From positions 52,478,207-52,542,206 of the forward strand of contig NC_080078.1 in assembly GCF_949987535.1 (NCBI RefSeq): 64,000 nt of DNA, read 5' to 3'. The stretch comes from Balaenoptera acutorostrata. Its lineage: Eukaryota; Chordata; Mammalia; Artiodactyla; Balaenopteridae. Positions 1 to 11,469 of this stretch are shown piece by piece (positions within the stretch are counted from its first letter, which is position 1; every line of letters starts with the position of its first letter). The notes under the pieces were generated by a model that saw nothing but the letters and a program-made list of their open reading frames with translations, was not told where the DNA came from and did not search any database. The translations under genes and the position numbers were made by a program.

Positions 1-1170
1 TTCAGGTGTTCAGCAGATGCAGGCACATCAAGTTGTTTGTGGAGTTTTAATCCGCTGCTTCTGAGGCTGCTGGGAGAGATTTCCCTTTCTCTTCTTTGTT
101 CGCACAGCTCCTGGGGTTCAGCTTTGGATTTGGAACCACCTCTGCGTGTAGGTCGCCTGAGGGCGTCTGTTCCCCGCCCAGACAGAACGGGGTTAAAGGA
201 GCAGCTGCTTCGGGGGCTCTGGCTCACTCGGGCGGGAGGGAGGGAAAGATACGGATGCAGGGTGAACCTGCGGCGGCAGAGGCTGGCGTGACGTTGCACC
301 AGCCCGAGGTGCACCGTGCGTTCTCCCGGGGAAGTTGTCCCCAGATCACGGGAGCCTGGCCGTGGCGGGCTGCACCGGCTCCCGGGAGGGGCAGCGTGGA
401 GAGTGACCTGTGCTCGCACACAGGCTTTTTGGTGGCGGCAGCAGCAGCCTTAGCATCTCATGCCCATCTCTGGGATCCGCACTGAGAGCCGCGGCTCGCA
501 CCCGTCTCTGGAGTTCGTTTAGGCGGCGCTCTGAATCCCTTCTCCTTGCGCACCGTGAAACAAAGAGGCAAGGAGAAGTCTCTTGCCTCTTCGGCAGCTG
601 CAGATTTTTTCCCAGACTCCCTCCCAGCTAGCTGTGGTGCGCTAACCCCTTCAGGCTGTGTTCACGCCGCCAACCCCAGTCCTCTCCCTGCGATCCGACC
701 GAAGGCGGAGCCTCAGCTCCCAGTCCCCGCCCACCCTGGTGGGTGAGCAGACAAGCCTCTCGGGCTGGTGAGTGCTGCTCGGCGCTGAGCCTCTGTGCGG
801 GAATGTCTCCACTTTGCCCTCCGCACCCCTGTGGCTGCACTCTCCTCCATGGCTCCGAAGCTTCCCACCTCCGCCACCCGCAGTCTCTGCCCGCGAAGGG
901 GCTTCCTAGTGTGTGGAAACCTTTCCTCCTTCATGGCTCCCTCCCACTGGTGCAGGTCCCGTCCCTATTCTTTTGTCTCTGTTATTTCTTTTTTCTTTTT
1001 CCCTACCCAAGTACGTAGGGAGTTTCTTGCCTTTTGGGAGGTCTGATGTCTTCTGCCAGTGTTCAGTGGGTGTTCTGTAGGAGCAGTTCCACGTGTAGAT
1101 GTATTTCTAATGTATCTGTGGGAAGGAAGGTGATCTCCGCGTCTTACTCTTCCGCCATCTTGCCCCGACC
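1..1170 (-). mobile_element. L1 5' UTR, minus strand
   Basis: Read on the minus strand, the element begins near 1170 with a ggcaagatggcggaag-like start, the usual opening of cetartiodactyl L1 5' UTRs. A GC- and CpG-rich leader of about 1.1 kb follows. It runs off the left window edge in the stretch that precedes ORF1 (agcctcagaagcagcgg, then a cacctgaa end). In family members this segment holds the internal RNA polymerase II promoter, often with antisense activity. Several open frames of 60-130 codons cross it on both strands, but they are by-products of the GC-rich leader. The 5' end looks complete, so the copy may be full length to the left. Confidence 0.85.
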
Positions 1171-1299
1171 ACCCTATAGTTTCATTTTTAACAGGGAGAG
1201 AAGTCTTTCTTGAACTTCCATATCCAATTTCCCCTCAAGTCTTATTGTTGAATATTGGGTCATAGGCCCATCTCCTATTTGTAGAAGAACCTGGAAAAG

Positions 1300-1520
1300 A
1301 AAATAGTCAGTGATGTGCTGTTTAAATGTTCAACAACCAGCTCTCTGCATGAGGATGAGGGAAATGGGGCCAATGTGTACCATTTTGCCAGTTTTTTGGG
1401 TGTAAATACTCCCTTCATGGCCAATTTCAAGGTAACAATGTTACATCAACCAGCGTGCAAAGCAGCTCTCCTAAAACAGCTCCAGGATACCACTAGCTCT
1501 CATTGTCATCCTTTATACTG
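1300..1520 (+). repeat. Unassigned interspersed repeat, copy A
   Basis: This block contains the core gtgtaaatactccc followed by atggccaatttcaa, and that core recurs near 7125 and 12390. Upstream it has accagctctctgcatga and downstream a segment around cagcgtgcaaagcagc. I believe it is an old mammalian interspersed repeat but cannot name the family. The flanks 1171-1299 and 1521-1710 hold nothing I recognise. Confidence 0.5.
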
Positions 1521-1713
1521 AAGTTTGGCTGTCAGAGAAAAAGGGGGCAGGGGGAAGGGTAGGGAAGGCTGTTCTATAGATAACCAGTGTTTTTGCATCA
1601 ATTGCGTTATTACCGTGGATAAATTAATAAACCACCATTCTAATACTAAGGTGGTTCCATAAAATTCTGACTGTTGACAAAAATTGGCTTTTAGAGATAT
1701 TAGGATAGAATAG

Positions 1714-2100
1714 ACTATGCTGTGGTAATAAACAACGCCAAATCACAGCAACTCGGCACATAGGAGTTTATTTCCCACTCATGCCAAGTCCGCTGTAGGT
1801 CAGGCAACTCTTCAGGGCAGCTGTTTCCAATGCAATGATTTAGCAGCCTGGGCTGCTTCTATTGTTCTGACTCCTCATTTCAACACTCAGTCTCCATGGT
1901 CACTGCTGAAGCAAAGGAGAGAAATGAGGGTTATGGATTTGTAGGATCTTCAGCTCAGAAGTGACTTGTCACTTCTACTCATGGCTCATTGGTCAGAACT
2001 AGTTACTTGGTCCCTGTCCACTGCAAGGGCAACTGGTAAATGTGGGAAAGCATGTGGATATTTAATGCTCTGTAAATGTCACTGCCACAGAGACCATTCA
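1714..2100. repeat. Old interspersed repeat, family uncertain
   Basis: The block opens with a degenerate tgctgtggtaataaac...agcaactcggcacata...gtttatttccc pattern, resembling the first bases of several ancient eutherian elements (compare 31385 and 44350). It has no coding capacity and many substitutions. The family assignment is left open. Confidence 0.3.
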
Positions 2101-2118
2101 TGCCATTTGTTATTTTTA

Positions 2119-2456
2119 TATTTTTTAAATTAATTAATTTATTTGTATTTTTTATTTTTGGCTGCATTGGGTCTTTGTTGCTGCGCACAGGCTTTCTCTA
2201 GTTGCGGTGAGCGGGGGCTACTCTTTGTTGTGGTGCGTGGGCTTCTCATTGTGGTGGCTTCTCTTGTTGAGGAGCACGGGCTCTAGGTGCATGGGCTTCA
2301 GCAGTTGTGGCTCGTGAGCTCTAGAGTGCAGGCTCAGTAGTTGTGGCGCACAGGCTTAGCTGCTCCGCAGCATATGGGATCTTCCTGGGCCAGGGCTCGA
2401 ACCCGTGTCCCCTGCATTGGCAGGCGGATTCTTAACCACTGCACCACCAGGGAAGT
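2119..2456 (-). mobile_element. CHR-type tRNA-derived SINE
   Basis: The head lies at the right end (reverse complement of ccaccagggaagtcc) and an AT-rich tail (attaattaatttattt) at the left. The body shows the gttgggtctttgttgctgcg-like motif of cetacean and hippo CHR SINEs. A 16-bp target-site duplication, ccatttgttattttta, flanks it at 2103-2118 and 2457-2472, which proves retrotransposition and fixes both ends. Confidence 0.9.
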
Positions 2457-2472
2457 CCATTTGTTATTTTTA

Positions 2473-3085
2473 AAGGACTTGTTTCAATTCATATCTGTGC
2501 ATTTCCGTCCTTGCATAGATCTGAATTATCCTAGGAAAATAACTGACAGCTGTACTCAAAGAATTATCCAGTAGAGTTGCATTTTCTCAGAAACTGAAGA
2601 GAAAACTATTAAACCATAACAGGATCAATCCTAGTGAAGACTGTTTTCTGTATATGAGTTAATGGGCTTTTGCATTGGACTCTTATCTCCAGCATATATA
2701 ATGCTTATTTTGCAAACACCATAGCAATAATTGATCTAGGCAAGAGTCAGCAATGGATGCTAACCACCAGCTTAAATGTTGTTGAGCAAGAGAATATTCA
2801 GATAGTCTTCAAAGTGTCACCCACAGATTATCTATTACTTAAAAAGGGGGAAAAGATACCATTAAAATGGAGAGATTTAGCAGACACTGCCTTTTCCAAC
2901 TGATCAAATTTAAAATTGCCAATAATGGGGCAAACTGAAACCACGTGCTCCTTAACATGCATTAGGAAAAGATGTAATGTTAGCTAGGCAGTATTTTTGC
3001 CAAACTGTTAAATCTGAATGCAATCATGAGAAAAAATCAGGAAAACTAAACTGAGAACGATTCTTGAAAAATCTTGGCTGTACAG
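2473..3085. other. Unassigned sequence
   Basis: AT-rich unique-looking sequence. A plus-strand frame at 2670-2903 has no splice context or recognisable domain, so I do not call it a gene. Confidence 0.4.
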
Positions 3086-4028
3086 TACTTTTTTTAATTT
3101 AATTTTTATTTTATTTTGGAGTATAGTTGATTTACAGTGTTGTGTTAGTTTCAGGTGTACAGCAAAGTGATTCAGTTGTACATATACATATATCCATTCT
3201 CTTTCAGATTCTTTTTCCATATAGGTTATTACAGAATATTGAGTAGAGCTCCCTGTGCTATACAGTAGGTCCTTGTTGATTATCTATTTTATATATAGTA
3301 GTGTGTATATGTTAATACAAACTCCTAATTTATCCCTCCCTTCCACCTTTCCCCTTTGATAACCAGAAGTCTTCAAAGTCTATGAGTATCTTTTTGTTTT
3401 GTAAATAAGTTCATTTGTATCATCTTTTTAGATTCCACATATAAATGATATCATATGATATTTGTCTTTCTCTGTCCGACCTTATTTCACTTAGTATGAT
3501 AATCTCTAGGTCTGTCTATGTTGCTGCAAATGACATTGTTTCATTCTTTTTTATGGCTGAGTAATATTCCATTATATACGTGTACCACAACTTCTTTATC
3601 CATTCCTCTGTCGATGGACATTTAGGTTGCTTCCATGTCTTGGCTATTGTAAATAGTGCTGCAGTGAACATTGGGGTGCATGTATCTTTTCAGACTATGG
3701 TTTTCTCCAGCTATATGGCCAGGAGAGGGATTGCTGGATCATATGGTAGCTCTATTTTTAGTTTCTTAAGGAACCTCCATACTGTTCTCCATAGTGGCCA
3801 CACCAATTTACATTCCCAACAACAGTGTAGGAGGGTTCCCTTTTCTCCACACCCTCTCCAGCATTTATTGTTTATAGACTTTTTGATGGTGGCCATTTTG
3901 ACTGGTGTGAGGTGATACCTCACTGTAGTTTTGATTTGCATTTCTCCAATAATTAGTGATGTTGAGCTTCTTTTCATGTGCTTTTTGGCCATATTTATGT
4001 CTTCTTTGGAGAAATGTCTATTTAGAGT
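3086..4028 (-). mobile_element. 5'-truncated L1, 3' UTR and ORF2 C-terminus
   Basis: A T-rich stretch at 3089-3115 is the tail of a minus-strand L1. It is followed by a 3' UTR of the lineage with gtgttgtgttagtttcaggtg and ctgtgctatacagtagg. From about 3560 to 4028 the sequence encodes the ORF2 C-terminal region on the minus strand: a 93-codon remnant at 3711-3992 includes [20 protein letters not shown] and [14 protein letters not shown]. The copy is truncated at about 4028. No clear target-site duplication was found. Confidence 0.85.
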
Positions 4029-5504
4029 ACGCTTAAAATATCACCGTCACGAATGCCAACACACTATCCCAGATTAAAGGAGTTTCGACTCCTTATGTCA
4101 CTAAATGTATTGTGTGGTACTGGATTGGATACTGGGAAAATGAAGCTATAAAGAACATTATTGAGAGAATTTAGAGACTTTGACTATAGACTGTATATTA
4201 GATATTATTGTATCAATGTTAAATTTCTCAGATGCAGTCAGTATACTGTGGTCATGTGGGAGACTGGCTTTAGCCTTATGAGAAATCTGCTAAATACTTG
4301 TGAATGAAGTGTCATATTGGCAAGTAACTTTCAAATGATTCCCCAAAACGTATATGCATATGTTTGTATGTGTGCATGCATGTATGTGTGTAATTATGTA
4401 TACTTATAGAATACACATACAGAAAGAGGCAGAGAAAGCAAATGTGGCAAAATGTTAACCTTTGAAGGCAGGTGAAGGTTATATGGGTATGAATCTTCTA
4501 CTCTGGCAAGTTTTCTATGGTTCTGAAATGTTTTGAAATTAAAAAGGTGAGAAAATACCATGCATTCCATTTCTTCTGTAGTTTCACACCTCCATTTATT
4601 CTGTAAAATTTTGGCAAAATGTCAGTCTTCTTGAGATCATCTTCAGTGTATTGTTTAATCTATATTTGCCTAGTAATCAGGTAGGAATTTAACTTCAAGA
4701 AGAGGGATTCTTAGCAATTACCACCCTGCCCTGAAGAGATGCCTGGATCAAGGGAAAGAGCCGCACAGAAGTGGAGAAGACCTTGTGTGTATTTGGATTA
4801 ATATGGCATCATGCCTGGAAGATGATGTTGGTTTTCCTACGATAAGCAGTGACATCAGGAAGAGTAAAGCTGAAGATAACTTCCCCCTTTATCATTTCTG
4901 TCAGTTCATATCAGCCTATATTATTACCCAAAATTGGGGGGAGAAATCTTTGTCTAATTCTTTAGTGACACTAGTGATACTTCATATGCTCATGCTGTAA
5001 GGAAAACTACTTAACATAATCTGCAGTGCTAAATGAATGAGCTGTCTTTTTAGAACAGGCCCTGTAATTTCAAGGGAAGATTATCAATGTCAAATGAGTT
5101 GATACAGATGATGAACTTCAAAAAGAAGCTGAACTCCGATAAATATGCATTTTCTCTAAACCATCAAAAACTTGAAATTCTGGGACACTTTCTGGCCATT
5201 CTGTCAGAGTAGGTTGATGCAGTATTGAAGCTGAAGCAGTATTGACTATTCACATGACTTTTATGAGTCCAATTTCGAATGGGAGAACAACAGATCTGTG
5301 TGGGATAGTTTGGCTCAGAATTGAAAACAAGAGCCATTTTTTTGGTTGTTCCCAGAATGGACTGTTGATCAAACTTATTCAACCCTCAATACTGGGACTT
5401 CTGGTGTATAGTATGGATAAATAAATGATAATGTTTTAAGACATTTTTATTATTTTGTCATTGCCCTAAAAGTCTGGAATGAGCTATTTAAGCTTCTCTT
5501 TCTT
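4029..5504. other. Unassigned sequence with a TG-rich low-complexity patch
   Basis: No repeat family or gene is recognised. At 4352-4405 there is an alternating tgtatgtgtgcatgca-type low-complexity tract. Frames at 4785-5000 and 5242-5424 lack splice context and homology that I can identify. Confidence 0.4.
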
Positions 5505-5558
5505 TTGTTTTTTTTTTTTTTTTCCTGTTTCTTTTCCTTTTTTTTTTTTTTTTTTTTG
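5505..5558. repeat. T-rich low-complexity tract
   Basis: Two oligo-T runs separated by cctgtttcttttcc. It could be the remnant tail of a decayed retroelement, but no body is recognisable next to it. Sequence from 5559 to 6140 is otherwise unassigned. Confidence 0.5.
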
Positions 5559-6144
5559 AATTGGGGGGTGTTCTACCTTTTGAAACACAAGAAAAGCCAT
5601 CATTATTTGCAGTGAATATGCCTCATATGGCTGGAACACTCTGGCTGCCACAGATAGTCCATAAAACCACATGGAAAGGGCAACTACACTGTTTGATCTA
5701 ATTACAAATATTTAAATACCTTTCAGTACAAGCCCTGGGAAAAAAATGGGGGCAGAGGGACACTTCCCAGTAGGGGAGCAACTTACTACAATATGAAGCT
5801 GTGTACTTACCTAAAAGTTTTTATTTGACTAAATGTTTCATAGGTGGATGTTGAATAGAGAATGAAATGGTTGGTATATATTATGACCTGAATGTAACCT
5901 TGGGTGTAGAACTTAAAAGCGTCTCCCAGTGTCCTATAAGATCATCTCCATGACCCAACATTCCATCACCACTAGTCTTCTTGTCTCCAGGGAGTCACTC
6001 CCAGCTGTGTTTGGGTAAACATTGTAACAGCACTACTTATGGGTTTAACAGAAGACCCCTGTATGGGACCAGGAGTGCCTCTTTTCTGGACCTTGTACCA
6101 CGGACATCATCTATCCTTAGTCAAGGTGTAGCGTTGGCTAGAGC

Positions 6145-6305
6145 AGGGCTACTCAGAGTGAGGTCTGTGACCAGTAGCATCGCTTTCACCTGGGAGCTTG
6201 TTAGAGATGTTAATTCATGGGCCCCACTTACTGACTCAGAATCCCTGGGGGTGGGGCTCCGAAATGTGTGTTTTAACAAGCTCTCCAGGTAATTCTGTGA
6301 AGTCT
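6145..6305 (+). mobile_element. MER5A-like hAT non-autonomous element
   Basis: Matches the recalled pattern of MER5A: a ctactcagagtg-type start, cacctgggagcttgttaga, gggccccac, gactcagaatccctggggg, and gtgttttaacaagctctccaggt. It is a non-autonomous hAT-Charlie DNA transposon with no coding capacity, and old and diverged. Confidence 0.75.
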
Positions 6306-7090
6306 AACAACCTTAGATTTCCAATAGGTGTGAGGCCACAATCAGCCTTACAGCTGACTGCTTCTCCAAAGGTAATCATGATAATCTGTTTACCCTACCG
6401 AGTAGAAGTTGTTTCCTGAAATGGAAATGGCTGAATACTTATCTATAAACTGTGATTAGAAATAGGTTCTTACAAACCTAAATGTGCTACAGAGTAATTT
6501 CCTTAAAGCACAGTGTTATCAGATGTTTAGCAGTGAAAAGACAGTAAAATAAAGAGGCAAAGCTAGAGTCTGCAGCATCTTTTGTAACTCCCATACTCTT
6601 TAGATTTCCCCCCTCCACCCCCTAGGTTTCCCTGTTATATTACAAGACACAGTATTAAGTGAAATCTTCCTCATTTGAATTTTTTCCTATAATGGATGCT
6701 CACCTGCTTTCTCATTAAAAGTTCTTAGGCTCTAAGCAAAGATGACATTAGCGTGTAGGTCCTCAAGGGGCTGTATTGTGACTGGAGTCACAAAGGGTTT
6801 GGTCCCTTTTGGAAAGCAGACCTAGACCCAAACTCAGTGAGTGCTGGGACCTATTTCTTGGTTGGGAAAAGCTTTGCTGCCTTTCTTTTCCTTAGACGTG
6901 GCCTCCAGGCAAAAGACGAAACACTCATAGAGAAGGGAGCCTGTGGACCTGACCGGGGCATGTCTTGTCCTTATTAGGGCATGATTTTATCCTGTGTGGT
7001 TAGAACACATTTGATTTTGATAAGCTTTGTTCATTTTAGTTCCCCCCAATTCAGAGGTGTGCTGGTAAATGTTTAGCAAGATACTCTCCA
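6306..7090. other. Unassigned sequence
   Basis: Nothing recognised. The sequence has ordinary mammalian composition, stop codons in all frames, and no low-complexity tract of note beyond a C-rich run near 6608. Confidence 0.4.
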
Positions 7091-7094
7091 GGCC

Positions 7095-7245
7095 AGGAGG
7101 CCCTGAATTATAACTTAGGTTGATGTTTGTGATGTAAATACTCCCACCACGGGACCAATTTCCAACTGTCAGGGTGATGTCACTGGAGTGGAGCTGGGAC
7201 CACAGGCTGTCACTGTCCTGTGCCAGCTGGCCTCAGCATACCCCT
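7095..7245 (+). repeat. Unassigned interspersed repeat, copy B
   Basis: Carries tgatgtaaatactccc, then gaccaatttcc and gagtggagctgggac, matching copies near 1380 and 12390 in the same order. This copy has diverged and its ends are not defined. A minus-strand frame at 7169-7432 overlaps it but shows no domain. Confidence 0.45.
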
Positions 7246-8525
7246 GCTCAATGGCTCCCTTCCCAGCGCTCTCATGAGACTGCAGAGGATAGGAATTGAG
7301 CTTGCCCTTGGTGGACCTGGATAGGAGGGAGGAATCACAGATTCCCAGGCTTGGTGTGTGGGGAGCAAGACAGATGTAGTGATCTTCAGTAGATGAGAAA
7401 ATATTCATGTGTTCGAGCCTCTGCCTTTCCATGCTATGTTGGCCCCGGTGTTGGGAAGTTATAAGATGCTGGATTCTATGTTTCTGTTAATAGCATGATG
7501 AGTTCACCACAAAGCAAGAAGTTAGGAAGGACATCACATCTCAGGCTGTTGGATAAATGACTCAGCAACACCCTTTTTCGCACCTAAGGCTAACCCCAGA
7601 GGAAAAGGCATGCATGGACACACATCCTTGTCCCAGAAAGCTTTTGCATGCATTTGCTCTCATAGAAAAGTATAAAGGAGGCTGCATCCAAGTAAGACTA
7701 TGAAGAATCTCCCGGGACAGAGCTTCTAAAGCAAACTCCTCCTCCTCAAAGAATCCTGTTATTTATAGACCAAGTGCAGCCAATGTCCATATTTACTTTT
7801 GTTGATACCTGAGTTCAATGTTTGATTATTCTTGTCGCCATAGGGCTTAGAGCCTAAAATGCTGTGATGATGGGTTATGCACTCTAAGGTAATAAAGAGG
7901 GGGTGTATTTTATCTGGGGAACTGACTTATTTATTACTACCAAGGTATTTGGAGAGAAGAGGAAAGGAATTCAAATAAAAGTTTAAAAACAGACGAGCAT
8001 GAAGATGCTCTTGGAAGACATAGAATGTAGAAGGTTTATTCTTAGTAAATTTATACTGTTCTTGAAATCAGACCATTTTACACAGGAGAAAATGATGGGG
8101 CATCTGGCCTAAGGATTCAAATCCATGTTGAAGGATAACAAAACCCTCCATTCAATCTCAGAATCTCTGAACTCCGGTGTTTCCTTTAAAAAGTCAAAAT
8201 TTGCCAGACAGAACTGGAGAAGAGAACAGAGCTATAAAAATTTTCCTAAAGACTGAGTTGAGTGCAATCCAATAAAAGATCTAGGAGGAAAAAAAACCCT
8301 ACATTTAGATTTGGTGGAATTGAACATATGTTTTCTTTTTATATTCACGTGTTTTATTTTTATTCTGTCTTTGATAAAGCAAGAACAATAGGTGTGATGG
8401 TCACGAAAGCTGTTACTTTACTTTAGCTTTAAGGGGTTGTTAGTTTTATTTCAACTCTTCATAAACTTCCTTTACGGGTATGGAATGTGTCTGGTAGGTT
8501 TTTCTCTGTTTTATTTTGTCTTCTC
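7246..8525. other. Unassigned sequence
   Basis: No gene, repeat family or unusual structure recognised. Poly-A or T runs here are short. Confidence 0.4.
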
Positions 8526-8529
8526 TGTT

Positions 8530-8870
8530 GTCTTCATTTGGGTTCTCCCTGATGCAGACCTTGAGAAAAGATTCTAATGCGAGTATAATTTCTTGGGGAA
8601 ATAATTTCAGGAAACAACTGGGTGAAGGGAGGTGAGATGGGGAAGGGAAAGAATTCAATGAGAAATGTTACCGAGGGAGCTGGCCTTGTGGGTAATGGGG
8701 GTTCAGTCCTGCTGGGGAACTCCGTGAAACATTATAGAATGCGCCTCTGAACTCTCACAAAGGAAAGTCAAGAAAGCTGGTGAATTTATTCAGCTCACTT
8801 TCTGCCACTGGTTCCGTGCTGCTTCCAGGGTCCTTAACTATTTGACAGGACCAGCTTTTCCTGCAAAACG
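8530..8870. repeat. Old LTR-like repeat, tentative
   Basis: The order gcagaccttgagaaaagattct, cttggggaaataatttcagg, gggaagggaaagaa and ggttcagtcctgctgggga resembles an old mammalian LTR-type repeat. A shorter related piece lies at 11475-11600 (gcagagcatgagaagg, gacttactgaggga). No internal retroviral genes are visible. Confidence 0.4.
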
Positions 8871-8967
8871 GGCTCAGTGAGTTCCCACAGCCTGATAGCA
8901 GCCCCCTGGGTAGAAAGTACAGGTGTTTGCAGTAAGGAGCCTTCACTCTGTAGAGTCGGGACATTCC

Positions 8968-9290
8968 TTAGTGCAGCACTGTCCAAAAAGTTTATTCTGA
9001 ACCACTATTGTGAGGTACCTGTGTCACTTAAAATTTTCCAGGAGCCACTTTCAGAAGTAAAAAGACACAGGTGAAATTAATCTTAATACCTGTTTTTAAG
9101 ATAGTACATGCAAGATATTATCATGTCAACATGTAGAAAATATAAAAATGATTGAATCTTTTTTGCCCAAATCTTTGAAATTTGGTGTGCATTTTACATT
9201 TAACAGCACTTCTCACATCTCAATTCAAATTAGCCACTTTTCAAGTGCTCAGTAGTCACATGGGGCTAGTGTCTACTGTATCTGGCCGTG
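8968..9290 (+). mobile_element. hAT-type non-autonomous element
   Basis: Starts with cagcactgtccaaaaag and ends near gtctactgtatctgg. Internal features include gtaaaaagacacaggtgaaa, tgtcaacatgtag, tcaattcaaattagcc and cacatggggctagtg. These agree with a common eutherian non-autonomous hAT-Charlie element. It is non-coding. Confidence 0.65.
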
Positions 9291-9602
9291 CTGGGAGCAT
9301 GTGTCGATTACTGTAGCTCCCCAAGTCAATTCCACCCAGTAAGTCAAGGAACCAAACACGTACTTTCAGTTTTGGGCCCAACTGGTGGTTTACTTTCTCC
9401 ACTAGGTTATGTTCCTTTGTTTTCTCAAGATAGAAAAGCTGAGAAATACTGTCTTCTGCTTATTCTACAGAATTATGTTGATTAGTGAGATTTTGAAAAC
9501 TTGAACATTTTTAATATCTTTGCAAATGCATTGCTGTTATTTTTGTTAATAGATCAGTATAGGGTTTTACCAGTAAAAATTAGGTCCTCATTTATCCTGT
9601 TT
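9291..9602. other. Unassigned sequence
   Basis: Nothing recognised. The 65-codon frame at 9288-9485 is unsupported. Confidence 0.4.
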
Positions 9603-9757
9603 TCTCCCTCCACCCACCAAATCTTTATTGAACACCTTTCTTGAGTCAGGCACAGTTATAGGCCCTGGGACCCTTCAGTGAAGAGACAAAGACTCGGCTT
9701 AATATTTTGCTGAGGAAGGCAGACGGTAAACAGAATACCATATAAATAATAAGTGCC
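9603..9757 (-). repeat. L2 fragment
   Basis: The pattern tctttattgaacacctt, gagtcaggcacagttatagg, ccctgggaccc and cagacggtaaacag follows the complement of the L2 3' region. Diverged, non-coding, old. Confidence 0.6.
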
Positions 9758-10068
9758 ATGAAGAACAGGTTCTTTATTTTTTTTTAACCTTTGAACTTAA
9801 ATAATTACAGTTTAGCTTGTATTGCTTAATTATGGCATAAAACAAATGTTTCCGGATTCATAAGTAAGTAGACATCTTAAGAATTGTAATTATTCCAAAT
9901 TTATTCAATAACAGTCTACAAAGACACTTCAGTAAAACAATCTTGGAATTCATTCTTTAAAAGATATGCATTTCTTGAAGAACTTGTGATTGCAACAATA
10001 TTCTTTTTTTTTAACTTTTTATTTTATATTTTAGTGTAGCCAATTAACAATGAAGAACAGGTTCTTTA
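9758..10068 (-). mobile_element. Very short L1 3' end with apparent 3' transduction
   Basis: A 19-bp direct repeat, atgaagaacaggttcttta, lies at 9758-9776 and 10050-10068. Reading the minus strand from the right, about 40 bp matching an L1 3' end (10010-10049) runs into an A-tract (10003-10012), then about 220 bp of unrelated sequence, then a second A-tract (9777-9786) next to the repeat. Tail, extra sequence, tail and target-site duplication is the layout of an L1 3' transduction. The inserted L1 portion is very short, so its L1 identity is inferred. Confidence 0.5.
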
Positions 10069-10266
10069 AAAAAAATAAAACTTTATTTTTTAGAGCAGTT
10101 TTAGGTTCACATTTAAGAGGAAGGTACAGAGATTTCCCATGTCCCCTACTCCCACACATGTACAGTCTCCCCATTATCAACATCCCCACAAGAGTGGTAC
10201 CTCTGTTACAATTGATGAGCCTACACTGACACATCACAATCACCCAAAGTCCATAGTTTACATTAG
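10069..10266 (-). mobile_element. Old L1M 3' UTR fragment
   Basis: Contains ttttagagcagttttaggttcac, ggtacagagatttccc, cccattatcaacatcc and cacccaaagtccatagtt, the familiar old-L1 3' UTR in reverse orientation. It is flanked by gaagaacaggttctt at 10052-10066 and 10267-10281, so it was a separate insertion at the same target as its left neighbour. Confidence 0.75.
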
Positions 10267-10282
10267 GAAGAACAGGTTCTTA

Positions 10283-11465
10283 GCAAGTGGTTTTTGCAGC
10301 TTGTTACTAGGCTTTATCTTACTTTAATCAGATGCCATATATAAAAGTCAAATATCATAGGTAAAAATAAATAAGTTGAATAGTGGTTATTTAAAATCCT
10401 CTTAAAAGAGGATTTTGCATTTTTCAGAACTTTTTACCTCAGGGTTCCTTTAATTAGAGGGAGGCTTGATAGATTCTTTCTTTGAACTAATTTACAGGGG
10501 ACTTCTAGGGATTTACCTGTACTGTAAAAGAAGTTGCACAAAGTCTGCTTAGGAGGATATTTACACTGCTGTATTTTGCATCCTTGGGTACCTAATTTAT
10601 GGGCAGTTCAAACATCCTACTTCTACACAGGCTGTCAGATGCATGGCTGAGTCACTGCTTTTGCCATCTTTCTGGCATGAACTTTGTAGATCTTTGAAGA
10701 GTAGCAGCCAGCAGGTCAGGTCAAAGACTTTACATTTCCATATTTCCAGTTGAACCCTAGGAGGTATTTATTTGAGCTGCTAATGTGAGCAAAGCTATGA
10801 CTTCTCTATTAATTAAGGTTGTTTTATTCATTGGCTGAAATGTGAAAGCATTTAATTATTTAAAGACTTGGTGTTTTCAAAGCATAATTGACTTTTGAGG
10901 GTTGAGACACTAAAGAAAAAGATGTTAACTTGAAGCAGTGGCACTTGCAAAGATCGTACTGCCGTAATTGCATATGCAGGATATTTCTGGATTTATAATA
11001 TATTAAGGCTAGGAAAGTTCTTTCAGTAAGATTTAACTGGCTGAGTAAAATAGAGTGTTTTATTACATAATAATTGCCTCTAATGGGTGTGGATATTTCA
11101 TGTGGCTATTGGAATCATTTTAATGTAACCGTAATTGAAAAGATTACATTTACTTTTTAAACATCTTTAACACATCAGATTGGGTCAGTTGATTCAGTAC
11201 TTAATATCATATGTTTTGTTTTCACCGAGTTAATTTTCTGGGCTAGATTGCTTCCTGAAACTTAAGCCATTTCTCAGTAGACAAAGGTGGCTATTGTGTT
11301 CCTTCCTGTATGTCTTACTTCCTAATTTTTTGATGGTTGCAAGCAAAATAGAGGCTGACACTGGCTATCTTAAGCAGAAAGAAACTTCTTGGAAAGACCG
11401 TGGGACTAAGAATTGACAGAAGTTTTTAGCCTTGGGCTTTGCAAACAGGAGCCAAGGGCATACTA
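10283..11465. other. Unassigned AT-rich sequence
   Basis: No recognisable gene or repeat. A short inverted pair, cctcttaaaagagg, lies near 10397-10410. The frames here are short and unsupported. Confidence 0.4.
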
Positions 11466-11469
11466 GGGG

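Noticed and set aside
1..1170. CpG island with a host gene promoter and several 60-130 codon frames
   Set aside because: The whole block matches an L1 5' UTR on the minus strand, so the frames are incidental.
9758..10282. CRISPR-like spaced direct repeats
   Set aside because: Three copies with very unequal spacing and A-tracts. They are target-site duplications of retroelements.
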